From Cinclus cinclus (taxonomy: Eukaryota; Chordata; Aves; Passeriformes; Cinclidae), in assembly GCF_963662255.1 (NCBI RefSeq), contig NC_085049.1, positions 52,375,158 through 52,439,157 on the forward strand: DNA of 64,000 bases, in the 5' to 3' direction. The translations under genes were made by a program, and so were the position numbers. The notes below the pieces were generated by a model, which worked only from the letters and a program-made list of their open reading frames with translations, searched no databases and was not told where the DNA came from. Below, piece by piece: positions 23,105-55,400 of the stretch. Each line of letters starts with the position of its first letter. The first letter of the stretch is position 1.

Positions 23105-25371
23105 CAGCCCAAGGAGTGGTTAAGGTATCTGAGACGCAGTCTTAGCAGCTGTGAACGTAGCCGATGGGTGAGATGAAATGTAACTTGAGGGATAGTCGGT
23201 CTGTTTGCATGTTTAGGACTAGACAGTGATGTGGTTCTCCCTTGCAGCAAGTCTGTTTTAACAAAGAAGTTGTTAGGCACTGTTTTGCAGCTGTGTATCA
23301 AGTGCATCCATCTCTGGGAGTGAAGTACTGGCACTTGCAAGACATACTTGGGTTGATCGAGGTGTCAATTGGGTAAGAAGGACAATATATCCACTCACAT
23401 GAGCCCAGTCATACCAAGTTTTCAGCAGCCTCTTGCACATTTGAGATTTTCAAGGTTCTCAGTGTTCTGTACTCCTTAGATGGCTTCTTACTTTCCAACA
23501 TCATACTGATAATAGATTAGCTGGCATGGAAGCGGTTTTGGTTGCCAAGAAGCAGTTGCTGTTTTCCCCTGAGTAAACTGGGAGGCATGCTTTTGCCTGG
23601 CTTACCAAATACAGATGATCTTTTATAAACCTCTGCTTTAGTTCTGCATTCTCAGCATTTTGATGATCATTGCAGGTTTGGAGCTTGGAGTGTGAGGGTG
23701 GACCCATCTACAGTAACAGATAGGACATAGTAGTTCTGATGGCAAAACTTCCTCAAAATCTGCATTGTTATGCTAACATAAAGGACTGCAATTTTTTTTC
23801 CATACTTATGCTTTAAGTTACCAAGAGCATTAAAAGTACACTGTAATCAGACCAGGTGGAAGAAAGTAATATTCTTAACTCTGTGTATCTTTACAGTACA
23901 TTTCAGGAAAATAAAACCTTAGAATGCCGGAATGCAAATCAGAAGTAGTAAAGTAGCTGTGCTACAGTTTTGTGCAATCTACAGGTTATACGTGGCCTTA
24001 CATTTCCCATTTTTCTCTCTGTGCTTAGCCTGGAAGCAGAATGCTTGAATATGGGGGCTTTAGCAGATTTCCATTATGCCTCTAGGTCTCTCACTACGTT
24101 TGCAAGACCTAGTTCTTCAGCACACAACTGAAATTTGAGAGGGGTATGGTGTGTTTCTTTAGAGATTACCAAGTTTGGTGCAGTTCAAGCAGTATGTTGT
24201 GTGACTTGCTGCTAAAACCAGAACCGGGCATGTTGTTGTGTATATTCGTTGCTTACAGTAAATTTAGGATTCAGGATTGCCTGGAGTGTCCGTGATTCAA
24301 ATACTTATCTTGAAAGACAAAGTATAGATAGCCATGTATTTGCATGTAGTTGTAATTGTATCTGTGATTGAAATGTGTATGTATATAAAAGAGAAGGTGA
24401 ATTGCAATAAAAAAATAAATGTTAAATGTGAATATTTTTAGAGTTCTCTGGAAAGTTTCTCTGATGGTGGGCTAGCCACTTAAACATGAAATTTGGATTT
24501 ATCTAATATCTGAATTTATTTATGCTTAAGAGTTCCCTTTCATTCAGATGAAAACAGTATTTCCCCTATGGCTGGCATGTAGGTAAGTGGAGCTCTGTCA
24601 AGGGAGCAGCATGGTCAGTTGTGGTGTGTGAAGTTCTGATTGGAAGGAATACTAGAAATTCAAAGCAAAATGAAGGACTTGTGAAAGTAGCAGAATCACC
24701 TAGGATTAAGGGAGAGGTAAAGTAGATGTTCTGATATATTTTTGATGTGTGTAAAAGTGGAAACCTACTATAAGTTGAAAGGGCTAATAATTAAGGCTGG
24801 TTAAGCTTTTCATTTTGATTAGATGCAATACTTTGAATTTGCAATATTTTGCAATTTTGGATTTTTGCTAGTTAGGTAACAGTAGCTGTTACTGAATAAG
24901 TGTTATTAAAGAATTAGAAGTCACCAAAACCCTACTGACCTCACAATGCGTTTTCTTAAAGGTTGAATTTAAATTAACTTACAGTTGGTTCAGTGGTAAT
25001 GTTACTATATCACAGTATTTAAAATAATAAAAGACTTGTATGTTGGAAAATCCTGATATGTTTATTTTAGATCCTTTTCAGGTGTCACTGCTTTTCAGTA
25101 GAATTAGTGAACTTCAAGAAGTAGGAAGTGCACTGTTAAGAGGCTTTCAAAAAAAAGGAATTTCAAATTCTGGCAGGGTAGAAGCATGTTTCATATCCAC
25201 CTTCTTTGAAGGGGGAACTAAAAAGTGGTGAGTTCAGTTTCAGAAGTAGGCTGTCATTTCATGTATTCCTGCAGCATGCTTTATTTTCTTTTTTAATAAG
25301 ATTTCTCTGGCTGCCAAGAACAGCATAGATATGTTCAGTTGTAAACTTAAGCTTACTTTTAAAGTACTGGG

Positions 25372-25446
25372 ATCAAGCCCATGGCAGGGAAATTGGAACT
25401 GGATGATCTTTAAGGCCCCTTCCAAACCATTGTATGACTCTATGAA
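25372..25446 (+). mobile_element. CR1 LINE 3'-terminal fragment
   Basis: The sequence AGCCCATGGCAGGG, then TTGGAACTGGATGATCTTTA, AGGCCCCTTCCAAACCATTG and TATGACTCTATGA, is the familiar 3' end of chicken repeat 1 elements with its terminal octamer copies. It is truncated at the 5' end, as most CR1 copies are. This is the clearest hint that the genome is avian or at least archosaurian. Confidence 0.9.
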
Positions 25447-25734
25447 AAAGATGTAGCAGCATCCTTCAGCATTGTGGTGGGGTCTTTTTGCTTATTTTTG
25501 TTAATTACAAAGGTGGTGGCAGCTTTTCAAAAAAAGGTTTTCTTGGTTGAAGTAACATCAATAGCCAGTGCTCCAAGTACTACAAAAGTAAAACAACCCT
25601 TTAACTGCTATTATGTGAGGAACACCAAGTGGTTTGGTTTGATTTCTTCAAACTGTCTGTGTCCTGGTTTTTAGTTTAGCTGCACCTGCATCTTGTTGCA
25701 CATGTACCCCGCTATTCCTTTGCCACTAGTTGTG

Positions 25735-25935
25735 GTGATGAGTGATTGTCATGCTCTCAGGTCCACAATGCAAACCACAAACAAGATCACCTATCTAGAT
25801 CTCTGTGGCCTGTTTTTAGAGTTCAAGAAGCATTTGGACAACACTCAGGCACATGGTGTGATTCTTGGAATTATCCTGTGCAGGCCAGAAGTTGGACTCT
25901 ATGAGTCCCTTCCAGCTTAGCATGTTATATGATAA
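25735..25935 (+). mobile_element. CR1 LINE 3'-terminal fragment, second copy
   Basis: The sequence includes TTCAAGAAGCATTTGGACAA, CACTCAGGCACATGGTGTGA, GCAGGCCAGAAGTTGGACTC and TATGAGTCCCTTCCAGCTTA. These are the CR1 3' region of a different subfamily from the copy 300 bp upstream. The terminal octamers are degenerate. The left edge is approximate. Confidence 0.85.
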
Positions 25936-26498
25936 AACTGAACAAAATTTTTAAAAAGCCCAGAAGACAAAAGGAAAAAAAAACCTCCCCAGGATTTCAG
26001 GGTTTAGGACAATGAAGTAGATTGTAGCTTTCAAATAGCTCATCAGCTTTAATAAACATAAGGCTGCAGTCATTATGTATTTATGGATCCGAGTTATCGG
26101 GCTAATATTAGCTGCTCAGTGTCCATACAGATGCTTCCTCTCTTGGGGAAAATGCTCCTGTTCAGTCATGTCCACTTTCTCAAAATGAAGTCAGTGTTTA
26201 AGTCTGTGGCTTTTCAGTATCTTCAGTCCCAGTAGTTGGCAGTGGTCTATGCATTGCCAACCAGTGTCAGAAGAAATGATCTGTAGTTACCTTCTTATTC
26301 TTCCAAGGCAGACCAGTATTTTTGGACAACTCCAATACACAGTAATTTCACCTTTTGATCAGGTCACCCATGCAATATTTTGTAAATAATTATAAAAGTG
26401 CTGATTAATGATTTCTAGGGCTTAGGAAGTTTATGCAAGATGAGAGAAAACAGTATAAGATAAAGTTAATTTTGGGTTTTTTGCATGCTATTTTTTAG

Positions 26499-26617
26499 AT
26501 ATTCGTCTCATGAACAATCAGTGACATCAGAGCAATTGGCACAATTGAGGGAAAAAAAATGACCTTTTCATGAACTTCTACAAAGAATGCGAATGAGCCT
26601 ACTTGTGACCTTCAATG
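26499..26617 (+). other. TMTC3: Candidate extra 5'-UTR exon of TMTC3
   Basis: A 119-nt segment is bounded by a pyrimidine-rich acceptor (ctattttttag) and a consensus donor (CAATG/gtaagt), about 600 bp before the start-codon exon. It has no long frame but contains several upstream ATGs with tiny ORFs. It fits an alternative or constitutive leader exon. Proof needs transcript data. Confidence 0.4.
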
Positions 26618-27223
26618 GTAAGTTTAACTTTTTATTATTATTATTATTAATGTCCTAAACCTGTCATTGAACCCCTCTATTTATGAAGTTCTACAAGTTC
26701 CTTTTTTTTTATCAGAATTTTTGAAGTTTGGTTTAGTTTTAATAGCTTTTGAAATATTTTGAGAAACACCTTTAAACCTAAACCCCATAAGTAATTGACA
26801 CGCTTTCTGCCTCTGCTAACTTAAAATTTTGCGTACGTTAAATTACTCAGGATTCCAGAGAATTTATTTCTCATAGTTTATTAGTTTCCAGCACTCACTT
26901 GAACTGCATAGCTGTCTGGCAAAAACTACACCACAGTTTATTATTGATACTTTTTTTTTCTTTCCCCCAAGTAAATCATGAAAAGTAGCAGTGTCCACCT
27001 TTTATAAGGCTTTTTAATGGTAAGGTATTTTAATGAGAGTATTTACTCTAAACACTAAACCATGTTACATGTGTGACTTGAGGAAACTTTTCTATCTTAA
27101 CTGATTTTTAGGTATGGAGTGTCATTTACTTCTAAAGTATTTGATGTCTTAATTTGACTTTCTTTATCGAGTTCATTAAGTAAAACTACTCAAGTTTCTC
27201 TACATATATTTCAGCTTTTGTCC

Positions 27224-27242
27224 ATGAATCCTCCTAGAGAAG

Positions 27243-27250
<8 letters not shown>
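27224..27250 (+). promoter_or_regulatory. TMTC3: Upstream ORF overlapping the TMTC3 start
   Basis: An ATG at 27224 opens an eight-residue frame, MNPPREDG, that stops at 27248-27250. It overlaps the main ATG (27243) by 8 nt in another frame. Its context is poor (T at -3, A at +4), so most ribosomes should scan past. It lies in the same exon as the start and would be in every mRNA that uses this exon. Confidence 0.6.
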
Positions 27251-47476
<20,226 letters not shown>

Positions 47477-48620
47477 TCTTTACTATGTCATGAAATAATA
47501 TGGGAAGAATACTATTTTTAATTATTGTTTAATTTGTAAGCCAACTGGAAAGTGTTCTCAGTGCTTTGAAAATAGAAATAATGTTGATTGCATATCACTT
47601 ATCAGGCAGCAAAAGGCATTACAATGCTCTCTGTGAGAAAACCACCACTTTTAAATATGATGGAGGGATGGGTGGGAATTGAAGGATAAAAGGTTGAGAA
47701 AAATCTTCAATGCAGAATCCTTAATAGTGAGGAAATGGCACTCATAAAAGTTGGTAGTCAGGGATATTAAGTAATGCTACTTTCAAAGACTCAGTGGAAG
47801 AGCTGAATGGTGAATTTCTGGGATAAGCCAGACACCCCTTTCCCCCAACAAATCCATTTGTGTTGTTATTACCTACGTTTCGGTTTGCACATCAGCTGAA
47901 ATTTTTCTAGACCACTACTGTACAAGAAGAAGTTTTTCTTTGCATTATTTGTTTCCAGAACTTAACAAAGTCATCAAAATGCCACTGGATGTAGTATAGG
48001 AGGATGCAACAACACACTAAAATTTTCAGTTGCATTCTAAATATGGAATGATAGTTCTTAGGTGTTCTCTATTTGCAATACTAATGGTTTGTACTCTTTT
48101 ATCCGGTAGGAAATCTTACTGTGCTCTTAAGATCTTTAGACTCTGCTTTTTTCTTTTAAAGGAAATGTGTGGGGTTTCTTTTACTGTCAGTCATCTGATT
48201 GTTTTTTAAAAATTGTATTAAAAAGGGTGGTTTCTTCCCTAGTTCATTGAATGCTGATAAATGCACTTTGGTACAGTAACCAGTATGCTATGCAGTAGTC
48301 CATTTTGTTGACTTTGTATCAATGGCTGTGGATTGACTCCTTGGTGTAGTAAATTCTTCTTTGTTTATAGCAATCTGGTTTTATTATTTCTGTAACTGCA
48401 ACAGTATTTCTATTCTCATGACTTTTTACAACACTAATATAAGCAATGTTTGCTCAAGGCAGTGTGATAATAATTAAATCACTTAATTTAGTCATGTTTA
48501 ACACAATGCAATGTAGGTAGTATCCTTTCAAATTCTAAGTTCTGTTGTTTTGATACTTTGTCTTGGGTATGTGGTTTTTATTAAATATTTATTTTGACTA
48601 CTGAAATATTCCCATTTACA
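47477..48620 (+). other. TMTC3: TMTC3 3' UTR (end uncertain)
   Basis: AT-rich sequence after the stop. There is no canonical AATAAA in the first 2.4 kb. ATTAAA variants occur at 48217-48222, 48473-48478, 48580-48585 and 48815-48820, and the first AATAAA is at 49891. GT- and T-rich sequence (about 48541-48580) follows the 48473 hexamer, making cleavage just after it plausible. The true end needs transcript data. Confidence 0.45.
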
Positions 48621-49060
48621 CTTTTTCACTAGTGCATCATTTTAATTTCTTACAGGAAGCAAAAATCTTTGCAATTTCAGTATTGCTTTTATCCTTGTGC
48701 AATGAATATATTTTTGTTTAAATATGCTACCGATTACCTAAACCTGAAGTTTTCCTTAATTCTCAGAAAGAAAACAAGTGTAAGAGCTGAGTTGAGTCAT
48801 AATTTTCACTGCTCATTAAATCTAACTCTTGCTCTTTACGTTTTGTCTTATTTCATGATGTGGAAGTATTCCTTAACACCATTCAAACTTAATCCTTTCC
48901 GTACCTGCTCAACTTTCTGCCTCAGGCAGTAATCCAGCTGTAAGATGTAATAATTATCTCTGTGGGAGAGATCTTAAATGGGTAAAGGACTTCTTTGAAA
49001 AGACCTTTATTATGTGTCATTCTTAATGTTAGCATAACAGTTGCTTGCATGGTAATAACT

Positions 49061-49075
49061 GGGGAGGGGGGGGGG
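49061..49075. repeat. G-run (G4 A G10)
   Basis: Homopolymeric G tract in or just beyond the TMTC3 3' flank. Confidence 0.9.
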
Positions 49076-50360
49076 AAGTGTGTTTAAAAAAACATGATTT
49101 ACAAGCAGCTGACAGGAACAAGTATATGGTGTGCAGCTATTCATCATACAAAAGAATATTTAAGTTGTAAAAAAGTGCTCACAGGAATCTGTTGACCACA
49201 CCTTGAAAATCAATTGTCTGTGAATAACTCAGATACTTGCACCAAAAATAGCAAGTATGTTGACTTTTATAGAAACTTTTACTTCCATATTAAGTCTTCC
49301 TCCAAGTCTTTGCTTTACAAAATGATTAGCCATTGTTCTGGGGAAGATGAAGGAACATTCATTTGAAAATGGCAGGAACTAGGTAGTATGAAAAGGTATT
49401 CTGATAGAGAAGGTCAGGATTCTCCTTTCTTCTACATGAAGAGCTCCTATTATTGCCAATGTCACACACCATTTTTACTTGCTGTGTAAATTGAAGAGGG
49501 GAGTAAAGACACAGTCTCAGTCTCTGCATCTGAGCCTCTGTCATGTCTCATCTTGACCATCAAAGGAGCAGTTTAGGTACTGGCAAGAACTGTTGGATTT
49601 ATTGGTGCTAAGAAGTGCCATCAGGTTTAACTAAAATCATCAGATGGATATAATCTGAAGGTTGCTGGATGTCTTCCAGTATGTTCTCAAGTTCTAGTCC
49701 CCCTTTGTCTCTCAAAGAAATGTTAGTAAAAACAAGTATTCTGACTAACAAATTGTGTTTATCCTGTTAAGATGGCTCAGCCATTTAAAAGTTAGGCTTT
49801 CACAAGAAAAATTCAGTAAATTGAAGTAACAGAGCTTGTGGAAATCTATGAAAATAGCATTTGCACATGGGAAAACTATCCAAAAAAAAGAATAAATTTA
49901 GCTTTTTCTGCTTGCAGGTAGAACAGAATAATCTACAGGTATTTTTCCCCTTCCAGTTCAACCTGTCTTCTCTTTATTGTCATCATCATTGTGCGAAACA
50001 CCATAAATATCATCCCTTTTCAGAATTCCCTAATTTCACTAAACGTGCAAGAAGTAGGAATTCGTAAGAATGGAACAGGCATACTAAAATAATTTGTAGC
50101 TCTCTCATCGTACACTGCACTTCCTGTGGTTGCTGAGAAAAAAGGAATGGATGTCTTATATCATCTTTGCATCCATACACAAAATTTTTCCAACTTATAC
50201 AGAGTAAGCATCTTGAGTATTGCATGTATTTGTGCATGTGACTTCAGTACAGATGCATGCATTTGTCGGATTTTTTTGGATCTTTTGCAGCTGCATGTGT
50301 ACATAGATTCATAAACATATGGATATGCATGCATATAGTTGCATACTTGGACACCTAGAG

Positions 50361-50417
50361 GTTGTGCAGTTGCAGAGGGACGTTGTGCAGTTGCAGAGGG
50401 ACAATGTGCAGTTGTAG
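50361..50417. repeat. 21-bp minisatellite, about 2.7 copies
   Basis: Two perfect units at 50361-50381 and 50382-50402 (GTTGTGCAGTTGCAGAGGGAC) are followed by a partial, diverged third. Confidence 0.92.
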
Positions 50418-51699
50418 ACTAACCTTTGAATATACAATCTTTTTGTCTGTTTTGTACATGAAACCTCCTGAGACTGAATTGCAAGTATTATTTTCAAAAT
50501 ATTCTTTGCATTACAGCCAGTTAAAAACATGATCAGTCACTTCTTGCTTCTATTTTGTCTGTTTCTTATCAGCTGGCAGGAAAGTAGTCTAGTATTATGA
50601 GGATTAAGAAAATTTTCCTACCAACAGGCACATACAAAGTGTTTCAGATTGGACTGGAAGGGATTAAGTGGGACAGAAATCTTTTCAAGGTGCAGTGCAG
50701 TTTGTACTTTGATTAGGCAGTGCTGAAAGCCAAGCTAGAGTAAATGTACAGGAAGATTGCTGTGAAGGGACAGCCTGGGGATCAGCAACCTCATGTTGAA
50801 TGGCACTTTAGAGCAAAGCACTGGCCTATGAGAGGAGGCAATATTCTGGAAGAGGAGTAAGCACTCAAAAAGCAACAACTCCTGAAATATTTTGGCACTT
50901 TGTATGCAGGTTGTCCTGCTCAACATCTCAGCAGCTTTTCTTTTCTCAGCTGTTGTGCACTCCAAGCCCAGGCAGGCAGCTCTTCAGGGAGCTGCTGCTT
51001 TGTTGTCAGAGGATGCTCTTGCATGACCTAGCTGTGCCTTGTGGTTCACATACCTGCTTCAGGGGTGTGGACCTAAATGGGTTAAAAATGCAGGCATCTG
51101 TGCCTTCCTGAAGTTTCTTATGGAAAGACCTCAATGAAGATCAAAACAATTCTGGGAAATTTTCAGCCTGTCCCAGTCTCTTACAAACTTTGCATTGTGC
51201 AAAAGCTCCAGCAAGAGTCCTGGTTTGGGTGAGTGTACATGGCTGGGCTTTCCTTGCAAGTTGTATAATTCACTTCTGCCTGGTACAATGGCTGGAATTG
51301 CAGCAGAACTTCTTCCACCCATCCTTCGCCTCACTTTCCTTCCATACAAAAATACAGCACTCTGTGCAATATTTCAACTACTGCAAGAACCTGTCTCCCA
51401 AACCTCCAACAGAGCTTATAAAAATGTAAGACTTTCCTTCTTGAAATCAAAATAACAGCTTAGTATTTTACAAATATTACAGTGCTACTTTTTGTTTTAA
51501 ACTGTCTTGGATAGATATGACATTTTTATGGCTCTGAGCAATTGCTAGTAGAGTTAATAGTCTTAGAAAAACTTTAAAACTGCTTTTTATGGTCTAGTGC
51601 CTGTCCACCACTATATCCTTTGCAAACAGCCAGAGGAAATCACATACACATATCAACTAACAGAAAGCAGCAAAGACAAAACCAAACCAAAACAGGAAA

Positions 51700-51714
51700 G
51701 GGGGGGGGGGGGGG
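51700..51714. repeat. Poly-G run (15 G)
   Basis: Fifteen consecutive G after a CCAAA-rich purine stretch. Confidence 0.9.
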
Positions 51715-52420
51715 AGGAGAAGCACAACCAAGCAAATCAGAGAACTCTATGCATAGTTATCCTGGTTTGGGAACAACATAATAAACTGTAATTGTCCTGG
51801 GCTAGGAAAACCTCCCAGAAAAACTCATTTAACATTTTCTGGTGCAGTCATAGTTTAAAAGATTGCTGGAAAGTGAACTGGACTTTATGGATTCCATTGT
51901 CTGTCAACTAAGGAGTTCTGTCTAGAAAAAAATTAGTATCATGTTATTACTCCAGCATAATGCAATCAACGGTTAGCTGCTACATCTTTACAAGTATAAG
52001 AAAGACACTACCAAATAAAAGGGAGTAAAAAAAATCCTTGTTCAGCTTGTGTCTTCACCAGTGCTTACAGAACTGTAAACGTCTTTTGCTAATATCCATA
52101 CAGAGGCACTAACAATTACAACAAATTTAGAGGTCACCTGTTTGCATGGGTGATCTCAGTCTTCTGTGGTTATGGACAGAAACCAAGAAATTAAAAGCTT
52201 GACTTGGTGGGGTGTTGTATGCAAGACTACACCTTAGCATTGTGGAAAAATGTATATATACTTGCCAAAATTTTAGTTACTCATAGATCACTCTAGCAGG
52301 CAATTTGGAGTATTTGATACAGTTTTGCCGGGTGATAAAATTTACAGGATTTATATGAGGCTGTGAATTCTGTAACTGTAGTGAATGTGAAGCCTATAAG
52401 GACTCCACATAGTATTCTAA

Positions 52421-52459
52421 GCATTGGAATAAAGCTCTGGAATAAAGCATTGGAAAAAA
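52421..52459. repeat. 13-bp tandem repeat, three copies
   Basis: Units GCATTGGAATAAA, GCTCTGGAATAAA and GCATTGGAAAAAA follow each other directly. The first two contain the AATAAA hexamer. Confidence 0.92.
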
Positions 52460-55400
52460 GCACGTTGTTCAGATATCCTACGCCTATTTAGCATATATGC
52501 TTGTTCCTTACGTGTAATTATCAGAGTATTGTCTTTTTAAATAGGCATGGCAAAGTATTTTTAATTACATGAGTATTCATCTACTCACAATGAGAGTAGG
52601 TGGAGGAGGAAAATACAACAATTGCAGGATGTCTTACCAAAAGTAGAAGTCATAAATCATGCTTTTTAAAATATCATCTAGAACGTGCGCTCACCTTGAT
52701 TTCATTTGCAGTTGTTAACCCAGCTCTACACTTCAGCTGTACGTGAGCATCACTGGAGCACAATCTGTAGCAGCGACTCTCCAGTACCGAGAGCTGGAAG
52801 GAGATCGTGACAATGGGAGCTCACAGAATGGGGGATTAGTTGCTAAAGCTCCTCAGCCTCAAGCCAAATAATCAAGCTTGTTTGGTTTTTTGGGTGCACT
52901 GCTTGTTTCATCTACAAGAATATCAGACCTTATGGGTGGTTATCTCAGTTTGCAGGATACAGTAATTCTTTTCTCTGTTGATAAAAGAAGCATAAGGGGA
53001 GCTTCTGAGCACAATTCTACCCCTTGAACAAATTTTAAACAGGTCTGGAATGCTGGGTTTTCTTCAATTCTATGCATATATATTTATCAATTTTCCAGTA
53101 TAAATAAACTACAAACAAATAAAAAGAATTGAAAGAAACGTGACAGCTTAAATCTCATGAAATTCAAAATACTGGGTAAAAACATAAAAGAAGCTGAATT
53201 TTGTACTACTTTAGATGTATTTATATGAGAGGGTTTTCATGAAGATGCAGTATGATCTGTAACCCTGACTATTATTTATAATTCACAGTGTATTTCTCCC
53301 CCTTACTTGGGTGAATATAGTCAAAGTTTTAGTACAAATATTTAGGTTTAAATTTGCCATTCCAAAAATAATCCTTCAGATAGTACAATAGGTATTGTAT
53401 AGGAGCTGATTTGCATGGTAAGTATAATTTTGTTTAGGGTGTTTTTTTTCCTTCTGATGAATGCCCATGAAAAAGTATGTATTTGGCAAAAAAAATACAT
53501 GTTTTACAAAAGATAAAAGCACTACTGAAATTACAAAGATGCATAAAGACTTTTCAAATATTTTCCAATTATCTGCAGTGGTTTATCTTGTGCTAAAAGG
53601 AATCCTTCTTTCCATTGACTTCCTTTATATTTTGATTATTTTACTGACTGTAAGACCTTTTCCCCCAAATGACAACTTTTTTGAAGATTGTGAGTATAAA
53701 ACTGACTGATGATCTTTCAGCTTACAAACACAAAACATACTGTGACTAGAAAAGCAAAACTACAGAAAACAGAAAGCAACTGAAATCCAAGAAAGCAAAT
53801 ACGGAGGCTTAGTTTAAAAATCAGTAACAAAATGACAAACACTGTTATCTTAGGCTATTTTGTGTCTGGGTGTCTAAAGAGCCTTCTGGCTTGTGAGGAA
53901 ATAAACTTTTAACTCATCAATTACTGGTAATCTCAGCTTCAGAGTCTAAAAGCTGTGTCGTTTGGCTGGTTTTAGTATTTACGCTGTTCCTTCTTCAGCT
54001 CTAGATGAACTTGCATAATGGGATTGGGGGTGAGATCGAATTTCAGTAGTACAGTCTCTGTATTGTTTTTAATGTCTTTAGGTTCTCTTTCCTTTCTTCT
54101 CTTGTCTTTTTTTTTTTTTGTTTTGTTTTTGTGGCAGTGGTACTTTCTCACACTGCCAGTGTTCCAGTACAGAGGGCTGAAAAGAGGAGCTAACTGAAGG
54201 GTTCAAGTCCTTTTATATATATAACTAATAATAGTCTCCAGTGTTTCGCTCTTTGCTTTTGATTAAATACATATGAATATATGTATTTTTATACGTAAAT
54301 AAGTTTCATATATAAGTCTTTGCTAAAAAAAGTGGAACATGTTTATTTCAACATTCACTATGAAAAGTGTTCCTTTTGCATTATTATTCAAAACTTTCAT
54401 TGTTGTCCTTGGAACAGCAATGTAGAAAAATACCTCAGGAACTGATGACCAAGTAACCCATTGTGAGGCAGCTACATAAATCACACAAGTGATCAGCTAA
54501 AAGTAGAGACAACAATAAATCAGTATAGCTGTATAATACGTAGAACATAACACCATGTGGCTGATTTTTGCTGTTGTGTATTATGGTTGTATTTCTTTTG
54601 CTCGTGATCTAGCAGGGTTTTGAGAAAGAAGGTGGGAGTTTCTGCTTCCAAGGGCAGCAAATGTTCAAACTGTTGTTATCTGCTGTTCATTATCACTTCA
54701 GAGGTGAAGGCTGCTATCTTTGTACTTCACCTCTTGGTAAGTATCTCATTAAAATGTTAAACAGAGGGTTCATTCAACCGGCTAAACTAGAACATGATTT
54801 ACAGAAGATCGTGATTGTATCAATCTATGGATGAGGACAAAATTAGCCAGAATTGTTCTGTATTTTTGTCCTGCATTCGTCTATTTACAGAATGTTTTCC
54901 TCACAGTCCTGGTAGCAACTTTTGTATACCTTAGGCCACTAACTATAAATCTTAAAGCAACAATCCAACCCATGTTCTCCATGTTGCAGGATTAATTGCA
55001 GTGCTCTAAATAACACCACTGTAAGATGTGGCCTCTGACCTGAGAAACTTATCATCATGGAAGAATGTGATGATCTAAACTAGGAAATAAATAAAAATGG
55101 CATTTTTATTATATATTTGGGACTAGCAAAAAGTCATCTCATGTCTTACAAAGCTTCTTAGTTCTATTGAAATATGAAAGTCTTCATGATATTGTTTGTT
55201 AACCTTACTCCAAGCCTGTGATTTTCTTTTGAAGAATTTGTTGCTGTTCTGCAACTGCATAATTAAAGAAAAAAACACTAATTTGCTTTTAAATGTTACA
55301 GTCAAATTCCATATCAAAGTTTTTTAGTTTTAATTCAAGATGATTATGCATAGATCCTGAAGCTCATGTACATACAACAGCACCAAACAGTGAAACTGTT

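Larger units (their letters stand above)
19018..26498 (+). other. TMTC3: TMTC3 leader intron
   Basis: About 7.5 kb of moderately AT-rich intron in the 5' leader. It carries two CR1 LINE 3' ends (25372-25446 and about 25735-25935), a 12-bp tandem duplicate at 23081-23104, and T-rich runs (for example near 22850). No conserved coding exon is recognised. Confidence 0.6.

Noticed and set aside
25655..25690. TGTCCTGGTTT-like start, reminiscent of avian retroviral LTR ends
   Set aside because: Only about 11 bases fit and the following sequence does not continue as an LTR. No second LTR or internal region was seen.
49919..49939. 21-nt segment between a good acceptor (gcttgcag) and a gtattt donor
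   Set aside because: It is downstream of the TMTC3 stop, with no partner exons and no frame to preserve. Such pairs occur by chance in T-rich DNA.
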